From an uncultured Clostridia bacterium (GTDB lineage Bacteria; Bacillota; Clostridia; Oscillospirales; Acutalibacteraceae), in the NCBI GenBank assembly GCA_930990065.1, contig CAKNOA010000001.1:1-64000 (forward strand): a stretch of DNA of 64,000 nt, in the 5' to 3' direction. Positions 45,587 through 55,401 of the stretch are shown piece by piece. Under the pieces are notes generated by a model. That model was not told the origin of the DNA. It did no database searches and saw only the letters and a program-made list of their open reading frames with translations. Position numbers and translations under genes: made by a program. The number at the start of each line of letters is the position of its first letter. Positions within the stretch are counted from its first letter, which is position 1.

Positions 45587-46528
45587 ATGGAGATTTGGGA
45601 AGCTATTATACAAGGGATTATTCAGGGAGCGACTGAGTTCCTTCCCATATCCAGTAGCGGGCACCTGGCTTTGACACAGCATGTTATGGGAGCCCAGCCG
45701 GAAAGCCTGTTTTTCGACATCATGCTGCATGTGGGTACGCTGGTAGCGGTTTTGGCTGTCTACTATAAAATCGTGTGGCGCATGATTAAAGAATTCGTTT
45801 TTCTGGTGCGCGATGTGTGTACCGGCCAGTTCCATTGGAAAACGATGAGCGATGACCGCCGGCTGCTTATGATGCTGATCATTGGCCTTTTGCCGTTGTT
45901 TTTGCTGTTTTTACCGGTACCGGGCACGGGCATGAAAATTAAAGATTATGCAGACCTGTGGGCTACCGACAGCAGTATCTTGCTGGAGGGGGTCGCGCTG
46001 CTGGCAACGGCTGCTTTGCTTACCATTGGCATTTTCTTCAGCCGCCGGTATTCGAAAAAGGTGATTCTCACCAGCGATGGACGGAAAATGCGTTTTGATG
46101 GACGCAAAAAATACCATACGATCGACGCTTTGTGTGTGGGGGTAACCCAGTGTCTGGCCGCCATTTTCCCGGGCCTTTCCCGTTCGGGTTCCACACTTTC
46201 GGTTTCGCTGATGCGCGGTATCAATAAACAAAAAGCACTGGATTATTCCTTTGTACTGGGGATTCCGGCCATTTTAGCTGCGGCCGTTTTGTCGATGAAA
46301 GATATCAGCAGCGATCCGGTTGAAATCAGTACAGGCGCTGTGATTGCGGGCATGATTGCAGCGGCTATTGTCGGATTTCTGGCTATTAAACTGTTTAAAT
46401 GGATGCTCGCCAGCGATAAACTCTTTATTTTCGCTGTTTACGCCTTTGTTTTGGGGCTTGCCACTGTTGTTGTTGCCTTGATTGAACAGAGCACGGGTAC
46501 CAACTTATTTACCGGCATGCCGCTTTAA
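45587..46528 (+). CDS. uppP: Undecaprenyl-diphosphate phosphatase
   Basis: 313 residues from ATG 45587, with GGAGGGAC upstream. The BacA/UppP motifs are IIQGATEFLPISSSGHLAL at the N-terminus and ALCVGVTQCLAAIFPGLSRSGSTLS in the second half, with Glu, Ser and Arg of the active site. It has about eight helices. A charged insertion (YSKKVILTSDGRKMRFDGRKK) lies between the halves. It recycles the lipid carrier for cell-wall synthesis at the cytoplasmic membrane and gives bacitracin resistance when abundant. Confidence 0.93.
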   Translation: MEIWEAIIQGIIQGATEFLPISSSGHLALTQHVMGAQPESLFFDIMLHVGTLVAVLAVYYKIVWRMIKEFVFLVRDVCTGQFHWKTMSDDRRLLMMLIIGLLPLFLLFLPVPGTGMKIKDYADLWATDSSILLEGVALLATAALLTIGIFFSRRYSKKVILTSDGRKMRFDGRKKYHTIDALCVGVTQCLAAIFPGLSRSGSTLSVSLMRGINKQKALDYSFVLGIPAILAAAVLSMKDISSDPVEISTGAVIAGMIAAAIVGFLAIKLFKWMLASDKLFIFAVYAFVLGLATVVVALIEQSTGTNLFTGMPL

Positions 46529-46569
46529 AAAAACGTTTTGATTCTACATAGCATAAGGAAGTAACAACC

Positions 46570-49191
46570 ATGGCAACACGTAAGAAAACGAAAACATCCA
46601 CCAAAAAAGAAGCACCCGCCCGGCGGTCACCGGCTCAAAGCCGGACGGCGTCCCGGAGCCGCACGACCCGGTCGCGTTCGGCTCCGGCCGCTGTGCAGCC
46701 GGCTCTTACGCCCGAACAGCAAAAACAGCGCAACCAGGTAAGGGCGGTTATTCTTTTTGCGGTGTCTATTCTACTGTTTTGCCTGGTATTAGTGCCCGGG
46801 GATTCCCTGTGGCGGTGGTTTCATGAACTGCTGCCCGGTTTATTTGGCATTTGGGCTATTTTGTGGCCGGTACTCCTCATGTACATTGCCGTAATTACCG
46901 CGCTGGAAAAAAGAAAAGGGAAACTCCGTTCACAGATCATTTCCATGTCGTGCGTGATCCTTTTATGCTGCGCCAGCAGTTTTATTTTTGAGAATAACCA
47001 ACCGCCGCAGGGAAACTTCTTTACGCTTCTTAGCGAGTTTTACATGCATGGCGTGCACGGTGGCGGCGCCGGCCTATTGGGTAGTTTGATCGGGTGGCCA
47101 TTTTTACAGTTGCTTGGCAGTGTGGGTTCCAAAATCGTCATTTTACTGATCCTATTTGTAGCGATCATGCTGCTGACCGGAACCACCCTGGTACAATTGT
47201 TCCGCACGCTTTCCCGCCCCGCCCGTGCGGCTATCCAGGTGAGAGAACGCCATCGGGAAGAAAAGGCGGCCGCTGCACCGGCGGAACCCATCGATATTCC
47301 GCTGCCGGCTCATCCGGTACAGTCGGCTGGCAAACCGGTGATCAATGAAAAGCAGTCCCGTGTAGTCGCAGCGGCTAGTGCGATGAACCAGCCTATTGAT
47401 ATTCCCGGTCCTCATTCGACCGAAAATCAGGTGGCGGCAAAAGAAAAGCAGCCCGGCAATCTACAGGAAGCGGTACAGGCTGCCAGTAAAGCCTCCATGG
47501 ATCCCGGTGCATTCCATGCCGCGGCGCAATCGGATTCTGCCCCTGTGTCAGAGACAAAGGAAGAAGAGGAAAATCCTTCTATAAAGAAACTGCTGGAAAC
47601 GACCCGACAGGCTCAGCAAACCCACGCAGATAAACCCCAAAACGCGGAACCGTCCGTACCACCGGCCCAAACGAAGCCGGTACCTTCTGCGTTGCCCGAA
47701 ACCAACGAAGAAGGTACGTATCATTTTCCGCCGCTTTCGTTGCTGGAGACCAGTAAAGTAGCAGATACCCGCAGCGAAACGGAAGAACTGCAAACGAACG
47801 GTGATATGCTGGTACAGACACTGAAAAGTTTTGGAGTAACGGCCCGCATTGTGGATATTTCCCGTGGGCCGTCAGTTACCCGGTACGAATTGCAGCCTGC
47901 CGCCGGGGTGAAAATCAGTAAAATTACAAATCTGTCGGATGATATTGCCATGAATCTGGCCGCTTCCGGTGTTCGTATCGAAGCCCCTATTCCCGGTAAG
48001 GCAGCCGTAGGCATTGAAGTGCCCAATAAAACCCGCAGTGTGGTGCGGATGCGCGACCTGATGGAATCCAATACGTTTACCATGGCCAAAAGCAAGCTGA
48101 CTGTCGCACTGGGCCGAGACTTGGCCGGTGCGGTGGCGGTGGCAGATCTGGCGAAAATGCCCCATTTGCTCATTGCCGGTACCACCGGTTCCGGTAAATC
48201 GGTTTGCGTCAACTCTATGATTGTCAGTATTCTGTATAAATCCACACCGGATGAAGTGCGGTTTTTACTGATCGACCCTAAAGTGGTGGAATTCGGTGTG
48301 TATAATGGGATTCCGCATCTGCTGGTACCCGTTGTTACGGATCCCCGCAAAGCGGCGGGGGCCTTAAACTGGGCGGTGACCGAAATGCTGAAGCGGTATA
48401 AAATTTTTGCCCAGTGCAACGTACGCGATTTGGCCGGGTATAACCGCTTGGCACAGGAACGGGGATATAAAGACGAAGACGGGCAGCCTATGCTGCACAT
48501 GCCCCAGATTGTAATTATTATCGACGAATTGAGCGACCTGATGATGGCCGCCCCCAACGAAGTGGAAGACTCGATCTGCCGTTTGGCCCAGATGGCCCGG
48601 GCGGCTGGTATGCACCTTGTTGTGGCCACACAGCGGCCTTCCGTCGATGTTGTCACGGGTCTGATTAAAGCCAACATCCCCAGCCGGATTGCGTTAACCG
48701 TATCCAACGGGGTGGATTCTCGAACCATTTTGGACAGCGTGGGAGCCGAAAAATTGTTGGGACAAGGGGACATGCTGTTTTCGCCCATTGGCGCCCAAAA
48801 GCCCATGCGGATTCAAGGTTGCTTTGTGTCGGACAGTGAAATCGAATCCATCGTCAATTTCCTGAAGAAGTCCCAGAATTCTGACTACGATGAGAATATC
48901 ATGGATGAAATCGAGAAAAATGCCGTGGCAGAACACAAAGGGGAAGAATCGGGTAATACGGATTCCGGTGATCCCATGATGAACGATGCCATCAAATGTG
49001 TGGTGGAAGCCGGACAAGCTTCTACTTCGTTGCTGCAGCGCCGGTTGCGCCTGGGCTATGCCCGTGCCGGACGGCTCATTGATGAAATGGAACAAATGGG
49101 CATTGTAGGGCCGCATGAGGGGTCCAAACCGCGCGCTGTCCTCATGACGTATCAACAGTATTTGGAGCGGCAGGCGCAGCAGTCTGAATAA
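46570..49191 (+). CDS. FtsK/SpoIIIE-type DNA translocase
   Basis: 873 residues. A basic Ser/Thr/Arg-rich head (1-55) is followed by four to five membrane helices (about 57-210) and a 150-residue Ala/Pro/Gln/Glu linker. The motor has Walker [14 protein letters not shown] (about 540), Walker [13 protein letters not shown] and an arginine-rich [15 protein letters not shown] block. The C-terminal gamma winged helix ([21 protein letters not shown]) recognises oriented DNA motifs. It pumps chromosome DNA through the division or spore septum. SD AAGGAAG precedes the ATG. Confidence 0.94.
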   Translation: MATRKKTKTSTKKEAPARRSPAQSRTASRSRTTRSRSAPAAVQPALTPEQQKQRNQVRAVILFAVSILLFCLVLVPGDSLWRWFHELLPGLFGIWAILWPVLLMYIAVITALEKRKGKLRSQIISMSCVILLCCASSFIFENNQPPQGNFFTLLSEFYMHGVHGGGAGLLGSLIGWPFLQLLGSVGSKIVILLILFVAIMLLTGTTLVQLFRTLSRPARAAIQVRERHREEKAAAAPAEPIDIPLPAHPVQSAGKPVINEKQSRVVAAASAMNQPIDIPGPHSTENQVAAKEKQPGNLQEAVQAASKASMDPGAFHAAAQSDSAPVSETKEEEENPSIKKLLETTRQAQQTHADKPQNAEPSVPPAQTKPVPSALPETNEEGTYHFPPLSLLETSKVADTRSETEELQTNGDMLVQTLKSFGVTARIVDISRGPSVTRYELQPAAGVKISKITNLSDDIAMNLAASGVRIEAPIPGKAAVGIEVPNKTRSVVRMRDLMESNTFTMAKSKLTVALGRDLAGAVAVADLAKMPHLLIAGTTGSGKSVCVNSMIVSILYKSTPDEVRFLLIDPKVVEFGVYNGIPHLLVPVVTDPRKAAGALNWAVTEMLKRYKIFAQCNVRDLAGYNRLAQERGYKDEDGQPMLHMPQIVIIIDELSDLMMAAPNEVEDSICRLAQMARAAGMHLVVATQRPSVDVVTGLIKANIPSRIALTVSNGVDSRTILDSVGAEKLLGQGDMLFSPIGAQKPMRIQGCFVSDSEIESIVNFLKKSQNSDYDENIMDEIEKNAVAEHKGEESGNTDSGDPMMNDAIKCVVEAGQASTSLLQRRLRLGYARAGRLIDEMEQMGIVGPHEGSKPRAVLMTYQQYLERQAQQSE

Positions 49192-49219
49192 GGATATAGG
49201 AAAACAGGAGGTGCCGCGA

Positions 49220-51130
49220 TTGGCCTTTTTGCCGATAACAATGGAAGAAGTAAAAGCCCGGGGATGGGATGCGCCGGATTTTGTTGTGGTGACGGGGGAT
49301 GCTTACGTCGATCACAATACATTCGGTACGGCCATTATTTCCCGCGTGCTGGAAAGTCATGGCTACCGGGTAGCCATTTTAGCGCAGCCGGATTGGCACA
49401 GCGACCGGGATTTTACCCGGTTTGGCCGGCCTAAACTAGGGTTTATGGTGAATTCGGGCAACATTGATTCGATGGTGGCCCACTACACCACGGCGAGAAA
49501 ACGCCGCAGCAGCGATGCCTATTCGCCCGGCCGGAAAACCGGCTACCGTCCGGATCGGGCAGTTACGGTTTATACCCGGGCGCTAAAACGGCTGTACCCG
49601 GATGTTCCGGTTATTATCGGCGGGTTGGAAGCTTCCCTGCGCCGTTTCGCCCATTATGACTACTGGGATAATTCGGTACATCCTTCGATTTTGGTGGAAA
49701 GCGGTGCCGACTTACTGTCATTTGGTATGGGGGAAAAACAGACCGTTCTCATTGCGGACCGGCTAAAAAGCGGGGAACCGATTACATCGATCCGGGATAT
49801 CCGGGGCACGTGCTATCTGGTTCCGGTTTCTGAATACCAGCCGGGCCCGGCAGCAGAATGTCCCAGCTATGAACAAGTCTGTGCCTCCAAACTCGATTAC
49901 GCGATTTCCTGCCGCAAACAACAAGATGAACAGGACGCCGTCCGCGGCAAACGGGTGATTCAGCGCCACGGCCATCAGATGTTGGTGCAAAACCCGCCGA
50001 TGGAGCCCCTTACTACCGAAGAATTGGATGCTGTGTATGAATTGCCGTACGAAGGCACGTATCACCCGGTTTATGAGCCCATGGGGGGCGTACCGGCCAT
50101 TGAAGAAGTGGAATTTTCCATTACCCACAATCGCGGTTGTTTTGGTGCCTGCAATTTCTGCTCGATTGCATTTCATCAGGGGCGCGCTATCACGACGCGC
50201 AGCGAAGCATCGGTTTTACGAGAAGCGCGCAAACTAACGCAGCGTCCCAATTTTAAGGGCTATATTCACGACGTCGGCGGTCCCACCGCCAATTTCCGCC
50301 ATCCCTCCTGCGAAAAGCAGAAGACCCAGGGATTGTGCAAAGGAAAAAAATGCCTGGCTCCCAAAGCATGCCCGGCTTTGCAAGCCGATCACCGGGAGTA
50401 TCTGCATTTACTGCGCTCACTCAGAGAGCTGCCGGGTGTGAAGAAAGTCTTTATTCGCTCCGGAATCCGGTATGATTACATGTTGCAAGATAAGAGCGAT
50501 GAATTTTTGCGGGAACTGGTCAAATACCATGTGAGCGGCCAGTTGCGTGTGGCGCCGGAACACTGTTCGGCTCATGTGCTGGACTGTATGGGGAAACCCC
50601 ATATTGAGTTATACCGGCAATTTCAAAAGAAATTCTATGCGGAAACCAAGCGAATTGGAAAGGAACAGTACTTGGTACCTTATCTGATGTCGTCCCATCC
50701 GGGCAGCACGCTACAAGATGCCATTGAACTGGCCCAATTTCTAAAGGAAGAACATCTACGTCCCGAACAGGTACAGGATTTTTACCCCACACCGGGCACG
50801 ATTTCTACCTGTATGTTCTATACGGGGCTGGACCCCTATACACTAAAAGAAATCTTTGTACCCCGTACCGACCACGAAAAGGGTTTACAGCGTGCCCTTT
50901 TACAGTACTATGAACCCAAAAACCATCACGCCGTGGTAGAGGCCTTAAAAAAGGCCGGCCGTACCGATTTAATCGGAACCGGGCCCAAATGCCTGGTACG
51001 GCCGCTGCCCGGTGATCTTCCCCCCAAGAAGAAAGGGGATGAAAAAACGTGGCCTTCTCATGGTGGACACACCGGGACAAAAAGGAAACCGCCGAAAAAC
51101 AACCGAAGGGGAAAAGGGCGAAACGGCTGA
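49220..51130 (+). CDS. YgiQ-family radical SAM protein
   Basis: 636 residues from a TTG at 49220, with AGGAGG seven bases upstream; a GTG at 49211 is inside the ribosome site. Near residue 310 the radical SAM cluster motif is CFGACNFCS (CxxxCxxC). GYIHDVGGPTANF and IRSGIRYDYML follow, as in UPF0313/YgiQ. A Cys-rich cluster CEKQKTQGLCKGKKC may bind a second cluster. The substrate is unknown. The C-terminus is a basic low-complexity tail. Its last 82 bases overlap the next gene. Confidence 0.9.
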   Translation: MAFLPITMEEVKARGWDAPDFVVVTGDAYVDHNTFGTAIISRVLESHGYRVAILAQPDWHSDRDFTRFGRPKLGFMVNSGNIDSMVAHYTTARKRRSSDAYSPGRKTGYRPDRAVTVYTRALKRLYPDVPVIIGGLEASLRRFAHYDYWDNSVHPSILVESGADLLSFGMGEKQTVLIADRLKSGEPITSIRDIRGTCYLVPVSEYQPGPAAECPSYEQVCASKLDYAISCRKQQDEQDAVRGKRVIQRHGHQMLVQNPPMEPLTTEELDAVYELPYEGTYHPVYEPMGGVPAIEEVEFSITHNRGCFGACNFCSIAFHQGRAITTRSEASVLREARKLTQRPNFKGYIHDVGGPTANFRHPSCEKQKTQGLCKGKKCLAPKACPALQADHREYLHLLRSLRELPGVKKVFIRSGIRYDYMLQDKSDEFLRELVKYHVSGQLRVAPEHCSAHVLDCMGKPHIELYRQFQKKFYAETKRIGKEQYLVPYLMSSHPGSTLQDAIELAQFLKEEHLRPEQVQDFYPTPGTISTCMFYTGLDPYTLKEIFVPRTDHEKGLQRALLQYYEPKNHHAVVEALKKAGRTDLIGTGPKCLVRPLPGDLPPKKKGDEKTWPSHGGHTGTKRKPPKNNRRGKGRNG

Positions 51131-52047
51131 TTTCCCTCTGTTGCGTGACTGTTGTTTTGGCCGGTATCATCCTGACGAATCTTTTCCCCGATATGATTCC
51201 GGTCTTGCGAAGCGGGCTGCAAATTCGGGAAGCCGCCGATTATGTGGCATCCTATCCCTTTTCGGTACATGTACTGCAAGTGGGGAATGCCGATGCCATC
51301 TATCTGCATACCCAGCAAGCTGATATTTTAATCGACGGTGGTACCTATGATTGTGGGCCGGTGATTTGCCAGTATCTGCAAAGGCGGAACGTGACAAAAC
51401 TGGATTTGGTCATCAATACCCATGCTGATGAAGACCATTTTGGCGGGCTGCCAGCCGTGCTGGAGCAGTTCCCCGTCGAAGAATATTGGTGCACAACACT
51501 AACGGTAGAAGATAAGCTGGGCCGGTATCAGGAAGTGAGCCGTATACTGGAAGAGAAAAAGATTCCGGTATATACCCCAAAAGTGGGGGAGTGGAAAAAC
51601 TTTGACGCATTGTCCCTGCGGGTGTTGGGCCCTACGGATACAACACGACAAGACAGCAACAATCGCTCGCTGGTCCTTCGGGCTTGCTATCAGCAAACAT
51701 CCCTTTTATTGATGGGGGATGCGGAAAAGGAAGAAGAAAACGATCTTCTTGCCACTTGGGCACAACCGGCATTACAAGCCGATCTGATTAAAATTGGCCA
51801 TCATGGCAGCCGCTTTTCTTCTACAGAAGAATGGCTGCAGGCGGTCTCTCCACAGGGTGCCCTGATTAGTGGGCAAGGGGATTACCCTTATAAAGAAGTG
51901 CTAGACAGGTTACATGATCTGCATGTGTCAACTTTCACTACCGAAGAAGAAGGTACGCTGGTTTGCGGCAGCGATGGCCTGTCCTGGTATATACGAACAG
52001 ATAATGGAACGGAGGCTCATTTTACCCATGAAACAACTGATTATTGA
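51049..52047 (+). CDS. Membrane-anchored MBL-fold hydrolase, ComEC C-domain-like
   Basis: 332 residues from a GTG with AAAGGGG upstream, overlapping ygiQ by 82 bases. A basic N-terminus precedes one membrane helix (about 27-45). The MBL domain begins VHVLQVGNADAIYL and has the metal motif NTHADEDHFGG, then LLMGDAEKEEE and IGHHGSRFSS. This matches the lone ComEC/Rec2-like metallohydrolases thought to act outside the cell, perhaps on DNA. It is followed by a DUF3006 gene, its usual partner. No ComEC channel is nearby. Confidence 0.87.
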   Translation: MAFSWWTHRDKKETAEKQPKGKRAKRLISLCCVTVVLAGIILTNLFPDMIPVLRSGLQIREAADYVASYPFSVHVLQVGNADAIYLHTQQADILIDGGTYDCGPVICQYLQRRNVTKLDLVINTHADEDHFGGLPAVLEQFPVEEYWCTTLTVEDKLGRYQEVSRILEEKKIPVYTPKVGEWKNFDALSLRVLGPTDTTRQDSNNRSLVLRACYQQTSLLLMGDAEKEEENDLLATWAQPALQADLIKIGHHGSRFSSTEEWLQAVSPQGALISGQGDYPYKEVLDRLHDLHVSTFTTEEEGTLVCGSDGLSWYIRTDNGTEAHFTHETTDY

Positions 52048-52249
52048 TCGCTTTGAAGGCACCTTTGCGATTTGTGAAGACAGCGAACAGAAGTATTTTG
52101 CCATTGAAAAAGAGGAACTGCCGTCTGGTGCCAAAGAAGGTACCGTATTGCAAATCGATGCTCAAGGCGTTTTATCCATTGATGAGGCCGAAACCAATCG
52201 ACGCCGTCAGCGCATGCTGGAGAAGCAGAGAAAGTTATTCGGGGAATAA
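52028..52249 (+). CDS. DUF3006-family small protein
   Basis: 73 residues. MKQLIIDRFEGTFAICEDSE opens a small beta-barrel; EELPSGAKEGTVLQID completes the DUF3006 pattern, followed by a charged helical tail. It overlaps the MBL gene by 20 bases, so translation is coupled. DUF3006 genes often sit next to ComEC-like MBL genes, so a role as accessory or inhibitor of that enzyme is plausible but unproved. Confidence 0.82.
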   Translation: MKQLIIDRFEGTFAICEDSEQKYFAIEKEELPSGAKEGTVLQIDAQGVLSIDEAETNRRRQRMLEKQRKLFGE

Positions 52250-52255
52250 AAAAGA

Positions 52256-52295
52256 AAAAGAAGCGGTACCCGCTGTGAGGGGTACCGCTTCTTTT
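52256..52295. terminator. Bidirectional terminator between DUF3006 and metH
   Basis: AAAAGAAGCGGTACC and GGTACCGCTTCTTTT pair around a 10-base loop. Confidence 0.85.
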
Positions 52296-52298
52296 CTT

Positions 52299-54701
52299 TT
52301 AAAGGTTTGAAAAAATCTTTTCCGCATAACGGACCGTTTCCATCGCATCTTTTGCGTAGTGATCCGCATGAATCATAGCGGCATACTCTTCGTTCAGAAC
52401 AGCACCGCCTACCACAATTTTACACCAGGGAGCCTGCTCGTGAAGCAGTACGATAGTTTTTGCCATATTTTCTACGGTGGTGGTCATCAAAGCACTAAGC
52501 CCACAGAGCTGAATGTGTTCCTTTTTGACGGCATCGACGATTGTCTGGGGGGGCACATCTTTGCCAAGGTCGATCACGCGGAAATTATAGTTTTGCAGCA
52601 GGACTTTCACAATATTTTTGCCAATATCGTGAATGTCGCCCTGTACGGTCGCCAGTACGATGGCGCCTTTTTCCATGGAATCGGTCACGCCACTGCGCAC
52701 CATCACTTCCCGCAGCGCTTCAAAAGCAGCTTTGGCGGCTTCTGCACTCATGAGCAGCTGAGGTAAATACAACGTACCGGTTTCATACGCCTGTCCCACA
52801 TGGTCAAGGGCGGGAACTAGGTCTTCCTGAATCACCGTGAGGGGTTCACATTCTTTTACCCGCTGGGCTGCTGCCGCATACGCACTATCTTTCAGGCCGC
52901 GGATAATGGCTTGCTGCAACGATACTTCTTGCCCCGCAGTAGCCACGGGAGCTGGGGCCGCCGGTGTTTGCGAATAGTGGGCAATATACCGGCTGCAGTT
53001 CTCATCCAATCCGGACAGTGCCAAGAAAGAACGATAGGCATTCATCATACCCACCGCATTTGGATTCATAATGGCCGCCGAAAGCCCGTTTTGCAGCGCC
53101 ATGGTAAAGAACATGGAATTGATAATATCCCGCTGCGGCAGGCCAAAGGAAATATTCGACACTCCCAGGGATGTGTAAATCCCGCGTTCGTGTAATCTGC
53201 GAATAGTTTCCAGTGTAACATTGGCCGCATCTTTTCCCGTGCTGATGGTCATAGTTAGGGCATCGACCACGATATGGCGGGCTGGAATCCCGTATGTGGC
53301 AGCTGTCTGGATGATGCGGTCCGCAATGGCCAAGCGCCCTTCTACCGTTTCGGGAATCCCTTGTTCATCCAGGGTGAGGGCAATGACGACACCGCCATAT
53401 TTTTTGACTAGCGGGAAGATGGCATGCATGACTTCTTCTTTGCCGTTGACAGAATTTACGAGCGCCACACCATTATAACGGCGCAAGGCCGCTTCCATCA
53501 CTTGAGGGCTGGATGTATCGATCTGCAAAGGCAAATCGGTCACGCTTTGCAGTTGGTCGATCACTTCGCACATAGTGGCTTTTTCGTCAATTTCGGGAAG
53601 CCCCACATTCACATCCAGAATGTCGGCTCCTTTTTCCTGTTGGGCAACCGCTTCCCGCAAAATATAGTCCAAATCGTGATCCCGCAGCGCTTGCTTTAAT
53701 TTTTTCTTGCCGGTGGGATTGATTCTCTCCCCGATAAGAAGCGGCACGTTGCCAAAAGAAACGGTTTTGGCATACGAAGAAACTACGGTTTCGTGATAGG
53801 GGGGAAGGGGTACCAGCGGAAGAGCGGCGCAGTGTTTTACCATCTCTTTGATATGAGCGGGGGTTGTACCGCAGCAGCCGCCAATCACCCAAGCCCCTTG
53901 CCGTACCAGTTCTTCCATACAGGCCGCAAAATGGGGAGGGTATACATCATAAACGGTTTTCCCGCCGATTTGACGGGGCAAACCGGCATTGGGATTCACA
54001 AAGATGGGCAAATCGGTGTGGGAGCGCAAAACGGGCAGCAAATGGGTGATCTGTTCCGGCCCCAATCCGCAGTTAATCCCGATGGCATCCACGCCTAAAT
54101 GGGTCAGCAAAGCAGCGGCGGCGGCCATATCACCGCCGGTGAGCAGCTTCCCGTTTTCGTCAAAAATCATGCTGGCAAAAACCGGAAGCGATGACTGTTC
54201 CCGGCATCCCAATACGGCGGCCTTCATTTCCAGCGTGTCGCTCATGGTTTCGATCAAAATCAAATCGGCTCCGTATTGTTCCCCCAATCGGGCCGCTTCG
54301 CCAAAAGCGGTAACGGCTTCTTCAAAGGGTAAATCTCCCATGGGTTTTAGCAGCCGCCCGGTCTGGCCAATGTCCATCGCTACCAGCGCCTGATTTCCAT
54401 TTTTTTCGACGGCATCCCGGGCTAGATGCAAAGCCGCTGCAATCACCGTTTCAGGGTCGGCTACCCCGTGTAATTTAATCCGGTTGGCGCCAAATGTATT
54501 GGCTTCGATAATATCACAACCGGCTTGCAAGTAGGCTTCATGAATATCCGACAGAACAGCCGGGTGTGTCAAATTCCAAAGTTCCGGTATTTCACCGGCT
54601 GCCAGTCCTTTTTCTTGTAGCAGCGTTCCCATCGCGCCGTCAATAAAAACAGGCTGTTTGCCGAACTTTTGCCATACGGGGTGTTGAGATTTATGCTTCA
54701 T
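52299..54701 (-). CDS. metH: B12-dependent methionine synthase, short form
   Basis: 800 residues. The homocysteine domain has INCGLGPEQ and GGCCGTTPAHI, the three zinc cysteines. The methyltetrahydrofolate domain (about 310-570) contains LLIGERINPTGKK and DVNVGLPEIDE. A cobalamin cap and domain follow with the His ligand in GDIHDIGKNIV. The activation domain of full MetH (about 1200 residues) is absent; a separate protein at 54708-55361 supplies it. It methylates homocysteine to methionine. Gene order on this strand is metF, activation protein, metH. Confidence 0.93.
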   Translation of the reverse strand: MKHKSQHPVWQKFGKQPVFIDGAMGTLLQEKGLAAGEIPELWNLTHPAVLSDIHEAYLQAGCDIIEANTFGANRIKLHGVADPETVIAAALHLARDAVEKNGNQALVAMDIGQTGRLLKPMGDLPFEEAVTAFGEAARLGEQYGADLILIETMSDTLEMKAAVLGCREQSSLPVFASMIFDENGKLLTGGDMAAAAALLTHLGVDAIGINCGLGPEQITHLLPVLRSHTDLPIFVNPNAGLPRQIGGKTVYDVYPPHFAACMEELVRQGAWVIGGCCGTTPAHIKEMVKHCAALPLVPLPPYHETVVSSYAKTVSFGNVPLLIGERINPTGKKKLKQALRDHDLDYILREAVAQQEKGADILDVNVGLPEIDEKATMCEVIDQLQSVTDLPLQIDTSSPQVMEAALRRYNGVALVNSVNGKEEVMHAIFPLVKKYGGVVIALTLDEQGIPETVEGRLAIADRIIQTAATYGIPARHIVVDALTMTISTGKDAANVTLETIRRLHERGIYTSLGVSNISFGLPQRDIINSMFFTMALQNGLSAAIMNPNAVGMMNAYRSFLALSGLDENCSRYIAHYSQTPAAPAPVATAGQEVSLQQAIIRGLKDSAYAAAAQRVKECEPLTVIQEDLVPALDHVGQAYETGTLYLPQLLMSAEAAKAAFEALREVMVRSGVTDSMEKGAIVLATVQGDIHDIGKNIVKVLLQNYNFRVIDLGKDVPPQTIVDAVKKEHIQLCGLSALMTTTVENMAKTIVLLHEQAPWCKIVVGGAVLNEEYAAMIHADHYAKDAMETVRYAEKIFSNL

Positions 54702-54707
54702 AATCGA

Positions 54708-55361
54708 TCAAACCTTTCTGAATGGGCAATGAATCTGTGGGCATGACTGGCATTTATGCACATGGCAGCTTTCTTTCTGTGTGGTTAGGCCAATCAGGGC
54801 AGAAACCGATTTTATCGGAACCATTAAGCAGTTTTCGGTTACAGTCAGGCCAATCCGTTTGGAGGCTTGCAGCATTTGTAACAGTTCCTGCTGATAATGA
54901 ATGGAAAAATCCCCGTAACCGGGGCTAAAGCGGGGCCGTAAATATAAATTTTCATGGCCCATTTCCTTGGAAATTTCTGCTTCACACCGGTCGCACCAGC
55001 TTTCAATCGCCTCAGCGGCACAGGCCTGCAGAATCACCGCCATAGACATGTCCAAAACTTCGCTGCGGCGAATCAGTTGATCGACGCCGGTACCCAGTGT
55101 GGCCGCGAACAAAATGACCTCTTGGCAGTTTTGTAAATGCCGCACCATGTCGCGGCTCTGAAAACGGTGGTTCTGCAGAAAAAAGGCGGTTTCATCTTGT
55201 ATATGAAGAGGCAGGCGCAAATGCGTTTCTTTGGGAGCCACAACCGCATCCAGTTGGGCGCAGGCCGATTCAATCTTTTGGGCCAACACTTCTTCCGGTT
55301 CTTGGTCACCAAGGCCCAAATAACGATAAACTTCCTGCCGGCGAATTGCGATTTTTTCCAT
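54708..55361 (-). CDS. Stand-alone methionine synthase reactivation protein
   Basis: 217 residues. It contains the MetH activation-domain signature RPRFSPGYGDFSIHYQQELL (RxSPGY) at about 140-160. Before it, VILFAATLGTGVDQLI and QACAAEAIESWCDRCE form the rest of the fold. The C-terminal CHVHKCQSCPQIHCPF adds a cysteine cluster that may bind metal. It should bind SAM and support reductive methylation of inactive cob(II)alamin on MetH. It lies 6 bases before metH, so the split enzyme is co-expressed. Confidence 0.88.
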   Translation of the reverse strand: MEKIAIRRQEVYRYLGLGDQEPEEVLAQKIESACAQLDAVVAPKETHLRLPLHIQDETAFFLQNHRFQSRDMVRHLQNCQEVILFAATLGTGVDQLIRRSEVLDMSMAVILQACAAEAIESWCDRCEAEISKEMGHENLYLRPRFSPGYGDFSIHYQQELLQMLQASKRIGLTVTENCLMVPIKSVSALIGLTTQKESCHVHKCQSCPQIHCPFRKV

Positions 55362-55401
55362 CGGGTCTCCTTTCTTCGATGGGGAAGGGATTCAAAGGAC
55401 T

